A stretch of DNA of 64,000 nucleotides from positions 6,200,001 to 6,264,000 of the forward strand of contig OZ199838.1 of the NCBI GenBank assembly GCA_964304625.1. Direction: 5' to 3'. Positions 24,501 to 38,538 of this stretch are shown in pieces. Under the pieces are notes generated by a model. The model saw nothing but the letters and a program-made list of their open reading frames with translations. It did no database searches and was not told the origin of the DNA. The DNA is from Kudoa neothunni. Lineage: Eukaryota; Cnidaria. The position numbers and the translations under genes are program-made. Numbering within the stretch: position 1 is the stretch's first letter; each line of letters opens with the position of its first letter.

Positions 24501-27500
24501 CATTGTATTAAGTTAAAGAATAAATAATAATATACAGTTTGAGTTTTAGATTAGCATTATGCAATATTGGCATTATGTATTCAATCATTTAGGAAGATTG
24601 CAAATCACTCGTATTTTAAGAAAATAATCAGCTATTATTTACTTACTCTTTAAATGTTATTATATTTTACTTCACCTAGAATTCTAGCATTTTAAATTCA
24701 AAATTTTATATTATTTCTTTAGCATAAGCTAAGAATATTCGAATTTTTAAATATAAAAATGTTAGGAAAGTTTTTTTACCTTAATTTTTTTTCTAAATGT
24801 TGATATTTATTATATCGATATTTCATAGCCTACATAATTAAGTTTTAATTATTTATTGGATATACGAAAATTATTGGAAATATATTGAGAATATTTTTCT
24901 AATAAACGATAATATTGAAAACCAACTAAATTTTTAACTATCTAATGTAATAAAAAATAATTTATGCCAACTTATAGCTCATTCGCACACTTTATTAAAA
25001 AAACACTGGGCTGTAAGAGGTAAGGAATAAAGAAATTATAATCGATTAATGAATTATATGGCAATAAACAAGTAAAAAACATTTTCCAATGACTTCCAAT
25101 TAATTATAAAATAAAAAGTAACAATCACCTTAATCTAATCAATTCGATCAACCTAGAAATAGGTATTTACGCAAATAAGACACAATTATTTTGTAATGTT
25201 CTTTTCAGTGAACGATATTGTTTAACTATTGTCATGACTTGAGGAACAACATCTTATATTAAATGTAAAAATAACTAATTCTTAGATCCCGACCCTGAAG
25301 TAACCTGTAGAAGGAGGGTTATTGGTAAAACTATCAACGCTATTGGCATCAACAAATATCCACTATTTTCGAAAGATATTGAAATGGCGACAGCTATGTT
25401 GCTTCGTCTAAATGATTTTTTTAAGCCGTTTGATTTGCTTATTTCCAATTTGACTCAATATTCAAATATTTACGATGAACTATACTGTTACGTATCTGTT
25501 GCAAAGAATTCATTCTCATCTTATTCACACGTAAGTTTTAACATTTAAACGTTTGATTTGTATGGTCTTTACGCTAGATAATACGAGGTATCGAAGACAG
25601 TATGCGTGACGTATCATACCTCTTCGAGAATTATCCTCTTCAATGGATACCTTCGGGGTTCACCATGGTGAGCGATGAAAAGGCTGTGCTGCAATATTTC
25701 GATCCCATCATGACTATCAATGACTTGAAGGATACATTTAATTCGACAGTGTCCCCATATGCGATAGGTAATTATGAATAATCAGGTTAATATCAGTGCT
25801 GGTTAATTTAACTTGCTCACATAAGAGAAGTCACCCCCTCAAACGATCACCAGGTTAAATTTCTCTAGCATCAAATTGGATAATTTTAGCTTAATATTTA
25901 GTCTTCTATAAAAATCAGTTTCCTTGGTTCTTAATGCGTTAAACCTGTTCGGATTTTCTATATCATTTTCTACACACCAAAAATTGTGTGATATGTTTAT
26001 ATTTAGAATATTTTATTAAACAACAGTACATTTAATTATAAAATATAGGTTATATTAACCTTCTGAGTCAAGGAAATTTACACCTTCCATTTAAAAATGG
26101 GGTAGATATCTACCCTAAAATTTTTTGACTAAAATTGTTTAAATTATAAAGTTATATAATCTCGGATAGTCTTAATAAATCCTATCGATTAGATTTTGAG
26201 TAAATCAAGAAACATTATTAATTGTCTGTGTTGCGCATGCGCGTGGTTTGAAAATTGAGCGGCGTGCGCTCTTGTCTTATCAGCAGTAATCTCTTTTTTT
26301 GCTTGAAAATATTCTTTTAATGTACAATAATTTTTAGAGATTTATTGAGCACTAATAAATGTAATATTTACACAGAAATCAACAAAAATAACGAGAAATC
26401 GGCGTTATATCTTGAAACATGTCGAAAACGTTTTTACAACAAACCGTTAAGCAAACGTCACACTTCTGGACAGTTTTCATGCCGTACATTTGCCGATTGA
26501 AGAATGTCCGAAATGTATCGACTATCGAATTAATATTCTGTCTTATGAAAGGGACAACACTGAAACGATTATAAAAGGTGTTTTCAGCTGGTGTTCGAGT
26601 AGATAATGGAGTCTCAGTCTCCCATAATGTTCCATTCGTGGCGGAAAGACAATCGACGGGAAGATTTATATTAAAATCGCATCTGCCTGAAGATTCTTCG
26701 TTAATAGGCCGTATTAAGTGTCCGATGAGTTGGAATCTGAACAACTTTAATTGTATTCTCACGAACTCATTGCACACAAAACAACAGGAGAGCGTGCGCA
26801 CATGGGACTTAATAATAATGTTTTTAGATTTACTCAAAACCTAATCAATAGAATTGACTAATACTGTTCAAAATTAAATAACTTTTTATTTTAAATAGTT
26901 TTGCAAACGAAAATCTGGGGGAGATTTCTACACCATTTTACATGGAGGGTTAATAATATTCATATTTTATAAAAAATAAATAATTTCACCATCCATATAC
27001 CATTGAATTTTTGCACTCGAAGTCACTGATTCTCAATAACCCAAAATTTTTTTTGCTATTGTATTCTTATTTAAATCAGTTAAATATATGTGAAATTAAT
27101 TTTTAATTATGTAACTAATATAACAATATGGACATTCGAAATATTTTTCATAACGAACTAAAGCTTGCTTCTTTTATGTTTTATTGATATTTATCATTTT
27201 TTATAACAGTTCTTAAAGATTCCTGTTTCAGACGTTTCCCAACCACTTTCAATCTATTTAAATATTACCATATTACAGACTTAAACAAACACTGATTATC
27301 TTTATCGAAAGAAAGCTGCCTCCTAAAAAAATTATATGCAAATGTCCTTCAAACTTGTTCCACTAGAGATCTTTAGTTGGGAAAGAATGTGATTATATTT
27401 TTCGGTATAAAAATAATTCAATAATTGAAAAAACCATACTTGTGTTGAAATAATTTTAAATAATATCAATCACTATATTTTTTACAACTCTAAAATATAC

Positions 27501-30500
27501 AATGATATTTTTCTTTTTTAATAAAGATCTCTTAAGATATAAATTTTCTTCAACTTGAATATATTTTCGAATTTGACTTACAATTGGATTTCGATAAATG
27601 TTTTAATGCGTGATTATTACTTTTTTCGGAAAAAAATGTTTTTAAGAGTTTATTAATTATAATACATTTAAATTAAGTCATTAAAAATGCCTAATCAGAC
27701 CATATGATTTAAAAATATTGTGATTGTACTACAAAGTGATTATTTCTGATTTTAATCCTCATAATTTAATATTTTTGTGAAAATTCTCTAAAATCTCACA
27801 ATACCGGACGTCTAGATGGAAACTTCTGAGGATTAATTGCATTAAATTTTGTGTGTATAAAATAGTTTTCCTTATTTTATAGATTAATTTATAAAAATTG
27901 AGTATTTTTAATCCAAAGTCCATTAGAGGATAATATATTGAAGTTATATGAATACTCTTTTTAAATCAAATATTCCTATATTTAAAAAACATTTGCATAA
28001 ATTAATCTGTGTAAAAATGTATTTTCTACAACCACGATAGAATCATTATCGAATAATTACAGTCCAATTTTCTTTTTGAATTATTATGGTTATACTTTAT
28101 ATCCTGCAAATTTTAGGAATCTCACTCAACGGAACCAAGGAAGATCCTTCCTACAAACTTATTTACCTACCTTTTATGTCGCCCAGAACTTATGAAATGT
28201 ATCCCAAGTAGGTGTTATTTGTGTTAATGCTTAAAACAGGAACAACGTTAGACTCAGTGAATTTTATATGATTATTTCAATTTAATAAATTTTTATCATT
28301 AATTAAATATAACTATCAAAATAAAATATCTTAATTAATTAGTAGAAAATCCATTATGACTGATTTAAAGATTATAATTTTACCGACGGATGATATTGTT
28401 TCGTTGTTGTTGTTGTTGTTATTCGACCGCTGTGCTTATTTACGAACAGCTTAGGTGAATATTTACCTAATACGCGTTGGTCCTACCATTATTTCAAAAA
28501 TTTGGTTATTTACTTTCAAGATATGGTAGAATATTCAGTTATAAAGTTTTACAACCCAGACCAATTGTCATTTGTTCATAAATACATGGCTTCGATGCCC
28601 AGGTTTCGCAAAGTTTATGATGGGTATTGATTAGATTTATAAATTAAAACAATTTTTGAAATTTCAGAAACTTTTTTTTACATTGATATGTGTAGTTTGA
28701 AACAAATGTTTTATGGTGCCATGGCATTTTTCCTGTTTTTTGGGGTATTCCCAGCCAATCACATCAATAATAAGTAGTTTAATAATGGAAAAGGAGGCAA
28801 AAACACTTGATATGATCCGAGTAAGCTTTCTATTCTACTTGAAATATACACTCTTAGTCATCAGTGTAATAATATAAATGATGGTAGATTATGGGCGCGA
28901 ATCATAGCAAAAACTTGCTCTCTTGGTTCGTTTTCTATTGTCTAATTTTTATCATCACCATTATCCCATTGAGTGTCTTTGTGAAATTGACACATTTCAT
29001 GGTGTACACAAATCCCTTCATATTCTCAGCTGTACTATTTACCTTCATGGTTGCCACATTCGCATATTGTGTCATTATATACAGTTTATTCGACAATGGC
29101 ATTATTGGAGCAAACGTTGGCTATTTGATCTTTTTTGTTATGTTCGTTCCATTTCCAGTATTGAGCTATTACAAAGAAATTGTTCCATGTTATGTTAACA
29201 TAATTTCGGTATGCTTTTAATTTTGAATAGGTTTGAATTTTAATCCAATAAAGACTATGCTAATTTTTATCTTTATATATTAGGGGCTTTCGTTACCCAT
29301 CGCGTTCGCTAAAGTATGCTTAGAAATCAGTATGTTTGAAGAAATGGAAATAAAAGTTCAAATGTCAAATTTGTTTATTTCAAATCATCTAAGGAATGAC
29401 TTCGGGCTTGGGTTCTATTGGATAATTATGGTAATCGATGGAGTTCTTTATATCATAATAGCTTCATGTATAATACATAAAAACAGATTTAGTAAATACA
29501 TTAAAACGTTTCGGATACTTATTATAATATTAAGCCATTTTCAGTATTCTGAAAAGAAAATTAAAGTCTACTGCAGTCAGGATTTTTAAGGTATTTTGTA
29601 ATAAATTATTGGTTGTTAAAATCATGATTCGAATCCAACTCTCGAAATATATTATTTTTATCCTAGTCTTCTCAAAATATTCCTAGTTTTAATTTTGTTG
29701 TAATGTAAGTAGTTTTTGTTTTTAGCTGAAAGGGAAAAGTGATAGCAGGTCGTTAAATGAAACTAACCAAACTCTGGCCCTAGCTCAAACAGAAGGCCAC
29801 CAACCTAGTTTTTCAAATTTGCTGACGCCTGAAACGAATCATAACAATGATTTTGTTAACGTAGTGCATATTTCTAAGGTGATTTTTACTTGTATTTTTA
29901 TATTTAAAACCATTTCAATTAAGAAATTCTTCCACGATGAAGATTTTGTTTTGAAGGATGTAACATTTGGTTTGCGAAAAAGTGAGGTCACTTGTTTTCT
30001 GGGACCAAACGGCGCTGGGAAGTCAACTCTCATAAATATAATGTTGAACCGCATTTGTCCAAACAGTGGAAAGGTTTTTATCGATGGAAATGAAATCACC
30101 AAACAAAGCTCCTTCAAGAATGTTGGATTTTGTCCTCAATTCAACATTCTTTATGATCAACTGACTGTTGGTGATCATCTTTATTTTTATTTTCGCCTAA
30201 AGAATGAAGAGACCACAAATATCGACCGTAATATAGAATTGTAGGTTGAATATTTTGTTGGATTGATTTTCCACCGTCTTTTTGTGTTAAGATATCTTGG
30301 TAAAATGCGTATGTTGGATAAAAAGGATGATAAGGTTGTCACTCTCTCTGGAGGTATGAAAAGAAAACTTTGTGTTGGCATTGCTTTTATCGGCAGACCT
30401 GAACTTGTGATTTTGGATGAGCCAACAGCTGGTGTTGATCCCTATTCTCGAAGGATTGTGTGGGAGCTTATCGCTAGATTCAAAAAAGGTTTTTAATATA

Positions 30501-33500
30501 TAGTAGTAATGTATGGTGTTTTATTTTCGTAGACAAAACCATCCTTCTCACTACACATCTCATGGATGAGGCTGACATTTTGGGAAATAATGTAGTATTT
30601 CTTTCAAAAGGAAGAATCATCGCGCAAGGTTCTCCTCTTGACCTCAAGATCAAATATGGCGGTGGATTGAAAATCACTTTAACTAACGTAATATTTGAGC
30701 TCTGGTCGAGAATATAAAATCGGCAATACATTGCATTTGTTACAAAATATTAATATTTAATAACATTTATATGAAAAATACATTTAGGTCACAGAATGGA
30801 CTGGAAACCAACCAAAAGAGTTGTTGAGTGACTTCGAAAATTTTGTTACTAATTCAAAATTGACCAGATGCGGTAAGAAAAATATTGTTATCGAATTGCC
30901 ACAAGGGGCTGAAAAATCACAAAACTTTATTCAACTATTGGATCATATTGATTCCAGTAAAGAGAGTCTTCGTATACAAGAATACGGACTAGATGCTCCA
31001 TCGTTAGAAGATGTGTATGTCAATTTGAAAATGCATCAGTCAAGTAGTAGTAACATGAGGAATCATAGTCGGTCACTACATAATGAAGTTATAAATAATG
31101 CTGATCCATTGGCATGCACCGATTTTGGTCATGCAGATACATTTGCGTTTGATGAGATGAATAATACCGGGAATGAGCAGCTGCCTTCCGATTCCGAAAT
31201 ATCTGCCCATCGTTTTCCCAATTTAAATTTAAATTACGACATAAATACAACACATTATTTACGAAATGCATTAATTAATACTTGGAATCGACTTTGTAAT
31301 ATTAACAGTCGATTCTTGGTAGTTTTTCAAATTAGAACACTGAGAATGTTCCGCGATTATCGGATGTTTATTAGCAACCTACTGGTTCCCGCTATTTTCA
31401 TATTGCTGTGTTGTCTTATCGTCCTATCAAATTCTAAAGTTGAAAGAGAGTCCACTCTTTCTATTGATATCAGATCGATGGCTAAACATATCCAGTATTT
31501 GGTGATTGGAGATAAGCAATCCAATAGTCAAAACCCCGACTCTTTGTTAAACACATTGAAAAATTTTTACACAACAAAAAGTCTTTGTTAGGATGTTTTA
31601 TTTTCTAATAGATTATAAATTTAGATAATAATTTGTTTCCAGATGTGGATGTTTGTACAGCCAACACAGAGTATGAAAATAGTGGAACCTCTTATAGACC
31701 CAATATTAATGAACTGGATAAGGATACATACAAACGCTCTTCGATGCTATCACCATATGACAAATTACGTTTTATTTGGACCGATGAATGTCCCATTGAT
31801 TCCTACCTAATGGAAACCCAAGCCTCATGTGACAGAAACAGGTTATTTTTCTCTAGTTGAAATTCAATTCGGTTAGAATTTTTGATTATAATTATATCAA
31901 TATTTTCAAATATTTGTTTATTGACAAAATTTTAATATTTTAGGCCGTTAGCCATAACTTTCAACACTAATCTTAATGAAGAATATGAAGATTCAACCCC
32001 TTCCACTTATGTATTAGATAATTTAACAACCCTTATCCATGTATAGCTTATATTTAGGTACAATATGATTATTATATGCTTCATTCGTCGGCAGCGGGAC
32101 TTCATTTTTTAAATAATTTGATTTTTAAACATAACTGTGTTGCAAATAAAGCCAATTGTGAGAATTACACTATCAAGGGCTATATTCAAAAGTTGTTCTA
32201 TGAACCATACGAAAGACATAATTCTCTCCGGTAAATATATATTTTTGTATCACATCAATTATTGGTTCCTAGTGATCCATTTGTTAATTAACCAAAATAG
32301 GTTAAATTCGCTAGTAATTAATTTACTATAATTTTAATCAAATTTCTTATAAATTTAGAGATTCCTACACTGTTTTTTAACAAATTTTTATCATAAATAT
32401 TTACATTAATTTTATTATTACTCGTTGGATCTAATATATGTTGGTGTAATAATATAATGTCCTAATTATTTAATTGAGTTCTTTTTATCAAAAACTATTA
32501 AACTATTTTGAAATTAATACAGTAATTAAAAAGATGGATACATTTTTCACCATAGACACCTTTTTGATTGCATAAAATTAACGGAACAATCATAATATTA
32601 ATCTCTGTATCTCAAAAAAAGGAAATTTTAATCGAAATTAATTGATATTTTAGATGTTTTGATTAAATTTTCCCCATTTTTTGGTATAATTACAATTATC
32701 ATTTCCGATTAATTATTTTTATCATCTTTATTATCTTTTTCTAACGAAAAATTCCCAGTTTATCTCTAAAATGAATGTGCTTTTGAAAGATCTCAAAATA
32801 TATTTTGTATAGTTTCCGCCAGTTGTATTTCCCCAATTGGTAAAAAATATTAAGATTATAATATTTTTAAAATGAAATTTTGTGACGCCTACTAATAAAG
32901 AATCTAAAACTAAAGAGTCGAAAATTCGAGCGTGCTTGTGTCATATGATAAAATTTATTAGTAAACGTGGCATCTATCTCGTGTTTTTGGAATGTTTAAA
33001 TCCATAAAAGAAAGTTTTTATCCAATTAATTTCATCATTTATTTATTTGTTACTATTCTGGCGTCATTTGAATTCCACAATGACATTATCTTGGGGCTAA
33101 TTAGATGGTTTCTTATTTTATGTATTTTCGACATTAAAAACAAAATATTCCTCTATTAATAGAATCTAATGATTGTCTCTACATTTATTAACAAGATAAT
33201 ATTTTAAACATTTTCCTACGTTGCCGTAATAAATATAATAATTACTTTTAAAGAGCTTGAGACTATTTTTAGATTATTTATATAAGTTAAATCAATATTA
33301 TCAAAAATGAATTATTTTTAGTTCAAGAAATCGAATGTTTACGTCGGCTGGGATGTTTTTGGGTATTGCATTGAGCTTTGCAATATCGTCATTCTGCTTG
33401 TTTGTGGTTGAAACTCGAGTTTCAAAACTACGTCATCTGTTCACTATATACGGACTGAATACGTGGATTTACGTGATTGGAAATTTGATTTTTGATATTG

Positions 33501-35751
33501 TACTCTTTTATAAACAATTTCTTTTAAAACATACAATTTATTAGCTCACCTTCCTAATTTGTGTTTTTGTGTCGCTTTTGATATTCAAGTCGATGAACAT
33601 CTATCCATTGGTTGGAAACAACTCAACGCACACCTTAATACTGTTTGTTCTATACGCGTAATTTCTGAAATTATGAATGTCAGTGAATATTTTACCCTTT
33701 ACATTAAGATATGCGACGATCCCACAGGTTTATGTATTGTCTCTTTTAGCCAATTCGGCTAGTTCAGCTTATATCAATTTATGTGCTTACAGCATGATAT
33801 TGAGTTGCTTTGGTAATGTCATACTGACCATATTTGAGACCGGCGGCAAAGTAGAGATAATATGAATGTTTACGATGCTGAGCATAACTTTAGCTAAGTT
33901 CAGAACAATTATCATTGGTTAATAATTGTTTGCTGGTGATTCCTCAGCACACTTTTGTCAACACAATCATGAAAATATTTAAAAACGACTTACTTATCCA
34001 AACCAATAAAATATATCGTAATAAAAAAGTTTTATCCTAGTTATTTTTTATGCTAAATTTTTAGCTAATATAAAGATCAAAATTTATCAAAATTATGAAT
34101 TTGCATTTACTGGAAAAACCTTGCTCTCATTTGCAGCTTTTGGAACTATTAGTATAATTGTTCTAATATTATCCGAAAGCGTTATTCACTGTATAAGAAG
34201 AATAAATAATGAAGAACCTAACAAGTTCTTATAAAATATCAGACAAATTGACTTGGAATTTAGGCGAAACCAAATTTCGAATAATGATAATCATGATCGT
34301 TTCGATAATGATGTTAGAGAGGAGGCTTGTACAGTCAATGATAGATTATTCCAGGATTTCGCCTTTAAAATATGCGAGCTTACAAAAGTGTTTTATTGAT
34401 CAAATACAAACTAAAAAAGATTAATATCTATCAAATATTGATAGGAATATTCTCGTTTGTGTAAAAAAGGGGTCGTAGCGGTTGACAGTGTATCGTTTCA
34501 CGTAAAGAAAGGAGAAGTAATTTTACATTAACGCCAGTCTTTTTTAATTTATATATCATTCACTCTTTTTTGCAGTGTTTTGGTCTTTTAGGATCTAACG
34601 GAGCTGGAAAAACTACCATATTTAAAATTTACTCGAGATCGGTGCCGACTTTGGCTATATATCTTACGGACAAGAGTTCCAAGAAAATAAGTCCTTACAT
34701 GTGTATATATTAACATTTTAAAGTGATCACCGCTTAGATTCACTACTCCCTTTTCTTATTGTCCGCAATTCGATGCTTTGGACATGTTTCTCACACCCGT
34801 TGATCATATTAGATTGTTCTCTCGTTTGCAAGGATATTCTGGATCATACATAAAGCTGGTATTCCAATATTCATTTCCTTTACGGCATTGATGATGGAAA
34901 AATTTTTATTTAGCTTTGTGATGAACTAATAAAAAAATACGATCTGGAAAATTTTTCAAATAAAATTGTAAAAAAACTTAAGTTGCGGCAATAGAAGGAA
35001 GTTGACGGTTTTGTTGTGTGAGATTTCAAACCCTAAAATAATCTTATATGATGAACCCACTGCTGGAATGGACCCAACCGCCAGGAGGAAAGTTTGGAAA
35101 GCTATTAAGCAACTTATAAACCGTGAGAAAAAGCATTATTCTAACCTCCCACAAGTAATTAATTTATTACTATCAATCGATTGATATTCTTGAAAAATAA
35201 TTAACAATAACTCACATTATGCTCGGGTTTTAGTATGGACGAATGCCAATTTTTATGCGATCGATTGGGCATATTGATAGAAGGCCAGTTTTGCCTGTTT
35301 GGGCTCTCCTCAACACTTGACAAACAAATTCGAATCTACGTATGAAATAATTGTGAAGGTTCGAATTGGTGAAATCGATAACGTCCTGTCTTCGTTTTCC
35401 AGATTACTTCCTCAGGCATACTTAAAGGTACACAGGCTGTTATGGAGACAATTTTCAGCTGACAATATTCCTACCAATATTGCATTTAATAAATATTTAA
35501 TAGCTTTACTAAGTTTGTTGATCAATAACATTAATCGTATAGGACACTCATATGGAAACGGTCTGTTTCAGAATTCCAATCCAACAATGTTCTGTCAGCC
35601 ATGTATTTAAGTCGTTGGCGACAATAGCTCGAGAAGCTGAAATTGAAAGTTTTTCTGTTAGTCAAAGCAAACTAGAACATGTAAGGAGAGATAAATCAAA
35701 TTTTATTAATTGCTTCTTTAGGTCTTTGTACACCTTTCGGAAAATCGTTAA
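21565..35751 (+). CDS. ABCA-family lipid transporter, frame-broken in NBD2
   Basis: Full-length ABC transporter of subfamily A, normally a membrane lipid exporter or flippase. Start ATG 21565: [15 protein letters not shown] and, after a 55-bp intron, [15 protein letters not shown] (first membrane helix, as in ABCA1). Exons 21816-22327 and pieces at about 22850-22940, 25270-25767, 28117-28615 code the large first extracellular domain ([28 protein letters not shown]). Membrane block: 28720-29590. First ATPase: GPNGAGKST (30004), LSGGMKRKL (30346), [13 protein letters not shown] (30408), TTHLMDEAD. Second membrane block: 31260-31440 and 33330-34200, with ECD2 between. Second ATPase: GSNGAGKTT (34591), [21 protein letters not shown] (35047). 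C-terminus SVSQSKLEH joined to VFVHLSENR, stop 35749. The frame slips near 34628, 34982 and 35294, and the second signature reads LSCGN, not LSGGN. The gene is either decaying or carries assembly indels. The 25768-28116 intron holds a transposon. Confidence 0.82.
23261..23878. mobile_element. TA-flanked MITE, second family, copy 1
   Basis: Flanked by TA (23259-23260, 23879-23880). Left tip CAATGGGTGACCAGTTTTTC; inverted right tip CATTAGGCGACCACACATTC then GTAC. It lies in a presumed intron of the ABCA gene. A related copy at 49191-49989 starts CAGTGGGTGACCGATTTTAC. Confidence 0.65.
26055..26953 (-). mobile_element. piggyBac-like remnant E4 in an ABCA intron
   Basis: TTAA at 26055-26058 and 26950-26953. 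Tips are CCTTCTGAG and (inverted right) CCCTCCATGTAAAATGG; the left end has the related CCTTCCATTTAAAAATGG a little inside. A palindrome GGGGTAGATATCTACCC lies near the left tip and a weaker partner near the right. About 0.9 kb, with only a transposase C-terminal part on the minus strand, so a deletion derivative. It sits wholly within the 2.35-kb intron 25768-28116. Confidence 0.75.
26379..26837 (-). pseudogene. piggyBac transposase C-terminal fragment (E4)
   Basis: A 152-codon open stretch with features of the C-terminal part of piggyBac transposases: [17 protein letters not shown] (helical region before the finger), LPVDCLS, and a terminal cysteine cluster with [20 protein letters not shown]. 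The catalytic aspartates are not present. Confidence 0.65.
29000..29015. other. Note: large intron gaps in the ABCA gene
   Basis: Within the ABCA gene three stretches without recognised exons exceed 300 bp: about 22.95-25.26 kb (MITE inside), 25768-28116 (E4 inside) and about 32.34-33.32 kb (AT-rich, nothing seen). All other introns are about 45-70 bp. Confidence 0.5.
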
Positions 35752-35888
35752 TCTTTGACAACATTAATAAAAAAATCACCTATATTCTATGGATTTGTTG
35801 TCCTTGTTTGTTCTATCCCTTACAATAAATTCTTTTGCAAACTCTAAACTTTAACATTCTATATAAAATTGTTAAGGATATATTCATA

Positions 35889-37062
35889 TTAATCCTCTAA
35901 TGTATTAAAAATTGATTGCACTCCGATGAATTTTGGGGAGAAAATTTACTCCAGGTTTTTATTTCTTCATTCGAACCACAAAAAATATTTGATGTCAGAA
36001 AATAAAAATTGGCAAAATCCCACGGCTAGATTCAACTGTAAAACAACTAACATCCGAGTAGTAATCCTCATAATCCTACGAAAACTGTATTCGTTAAAAT
36101 CTGCAATGACAATTTTTGATTAAAGCTTAATGATTGAGTAGATCTCACAATTGTATCATGTAACAAATATTTTAATTATTATTTGCGCAACAGAATAGAA
36201 CATTTAATGAGAATAAGATTCGCAAACACTCAGAATGAATTTTGCAAAAGTTTCATACATCGGAAACAAGCAGTAGTGGGTTTCTTATCAATTTTCCGTA
36301 AAAAAACATTCAAACCTTGAAAATATTGTTTATTTATTTGGTGTGTGCTGAGTTATAAAAGAATAAATAAGGACGAGCTCTTAGGATTTTGGGCTTCCCG
36401 GGTGTTTCTTTCCGTTAATGAAAAGATATAATAACTTTGCCTCATTTTAAAAAATTTTCCCGTAACCATATTATCTCCAAAGTTTTTTGGTATATGGAAA
36501 ACGCATTTATGAATAATAAATCCTTTAAATTGAAAAATAACACCATAGGCCGTCATTATTGATTGTGGACTGACCCGAATTCTCATGGTTTTCAATCAAA
36601 TCAGATTCTTACGACATAACAGTTGTGACGCATCCATAATAATTTTAAAGGAATTTGATTCATCATTTCAATTACTATTAGTAAGATCCATCTCCATTAC
36701 CGTTACGATAAAATTAAAATCAAAAGTCACGTGATCTCATGTAGAGGTAATAACAGTATAACTTCAAATTTATTCATCAGATAAACTTAAAATTTGATCT
36801 ATATAATAATTATTATTTTATCTATCAAGCCATGTGAAAAAAATCTGGGATAATTTTTGACCCAAAAATTCATTGGAGTGTAATCTTGTTATAATTTTTT
36901 TTGATTTTATATTTTTAGTCATAATATTTTAAAATCGTATATTACTCACCTTTTTGAAAATCGGACAAAAATTTGTATCCTATGAAGAGCAAACAAATCA
37001 CGTATACAACGAATAACTTATTGTTGGGGTAAAAATTTACCCCAAATTCATTGGAGGGTTAA
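35889..37062 (-). mobile_element. TTAA-flanked element E5, decayed
   Basis: TTAA at 35889-35892 and 37059-37062. Right tip (inverted) CCCTCCAATGAATTTGGGGT; the left tip TCCTCTAATG is followed by a second, closer version, CTCCGATGAATTTTGGGG. A palindrome GGGGTAAAAATTTACCCC (37025-37042) lies inside the right end. A decayed second copy of the right end (GGGATAATTTTTGACCC, AATTCATTGGAGTGTAA) lies at about 36848-36884. The minus-strand frame 36353-36595 (HIPKNFGDNMVTGKFFKMRQ) is weakly like the piggyBac core, so the element is assigned to that group with reserve. Confidence 0.65.
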
Positions 37063-37181
37063 ATTTAATTTCCCAAAATTCCTTAGAATACATCATTTGG
37101 AATACAATATGCTTATCAGACCTTTTAAATTTCATTATTTCTTTTATAAACATTAATTTTAATAATATACACCCTTAAATT

Positions 37182-37220
37182 GATATATATATATATACAT
37201 ATATAATATATATATATATG
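37182..37220. repeat. AT dinucleotide tract
   Basis: Two runs of alternating TA separated by ACATATATAA. Confidence 0.9.
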
Positions 37221-37499
37221 AGCAAACAATAATATTTTAAATTCAAAAAATATTAATTTGAGGTAGAATCTATACAAATTACTTTTATCACACATAAATC
37301 AATCAGTATTGAGTCTGAAATCCGAGGAACTTTATGTTTCTAAGAACAAACGCTTAAAACCAATTTGCTTCTGACTTAAATTCTAAATAAAAAACTTCAA
37401 TTAACCGAAATTTCAACAATCGCAATTCGTAAAACCCTTTTGCTTGAATTTTTTGATAAAATTTTTTGGATGGTTTAGAGCGCTAATGCTCTTCTAAAT

Positions 37500-38009
37500 T
37501 GACAGACACATGTGATTCCCTTTTACCTTAATCCTAATTATAAAAAATTACAATTTTTAAAGTGGATTATCCAGAACGATGAAGTTCAAAATGATGCTAT
37601 AAATATAGTCTCCACGATTTTAGATTTCTTTCAAAATTGAGCATTTAAGTATTTAAATTAACGATGGCCTCTATAATTTGCATTCAAAATCAACCTAATC
37701 TTTGTTGAAAAAGAAAAATTCAAAGATACTATTCGTACTTTATTGACAATGTCGAGCATCACATCAATGGAGGAAGAAATACAAAATTATTCAAACGAAA
37801 ATGTTTCTATAATGTATGATGATCTTGAAATTTACTGCACTCATTCTGGTCATTCCAATCCCAAGTACCTTGCAACGCGAATCTATTCTATTCCCACGAG
37901 TTCTGCGGAATGTGAAAGGCGCGCTACAATGATTAGATTAACATTGCAAGCGGTCTCTCGTAATTTAGAGCTATGTCAACTTGAGAAGTTAATTTTCCTC
38001 AGAGGTTAA
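37500..38009 (+). pseudogene. hAT transposase C-terminal fragment, copy 1
   Basis: The open frame 37743-38009 ends with the hAT dimerisation region: YLATRIYSIPTSSAECERR and LCQLEKLIFLRG, matching the family pattern (A-x-x-I-x-S-I-P-x-S-S-A-x-x-E-R and L-F-L-R). DNA and protein are clearly related to a second copy on the minus strand at 63425-63925 (shared CCTAATTATAAAA, GATGAAGTT and EEIxNYxNExV). Upstream parts of the transposase are missing or unreadable; inactive. Confidence 0.75.
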
Positions 38010-38538
38010 AATTACTCTAAATCATCGTAATAGTTGATGAGCCAAAATAAATGTTTGAATGCGTTTTAATGGCGTGCACTCGCTAGTTTATATATCGGAA
38101 TTTATAGGGTTGTATGGTGGAATCTTTTTTACTAGTAGGCTTGGAATTATGAGGCGCGAACAAATTTTATCGAACTATGTGCCACCCCGAATAAGTATTG
38201 TGGATCTTTTTGCCAATCCCCTAAAAAGATGCAAAATAACCATTGATGACCGCAATTGAAATTTTAAAATTTGATTAATACACATATCAACAATAATACT
38301 AGATTCATATATCTAGATTTTAGATAATAATGAGTTTTGCTCAAAATTTAATTTACATGCCCCACAGAGAAAAATTCTAAGTTTCAAGTAAATTCAACAG
38401 CATGACCTGGATATAATGTTAATATGAGAGAGAGAATATTATACTTTGGGGAAAGATAATGAGCGTTGACTTTGAAAACATGGCGAAAAAACAAAAATAT
38501 GGCAATATAAAAATAACTACAATGACTAAAATTATTGG
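38010..38538. other. Spacer with unassigned ORF 38059-38259
   Basis: A 66-aa frame (ISEFIGLYGGIFFTSRLGIM region) is open on the plus strand but recalls no family. It may be part of the hAT remnant or chance. Confidence 0.25.
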
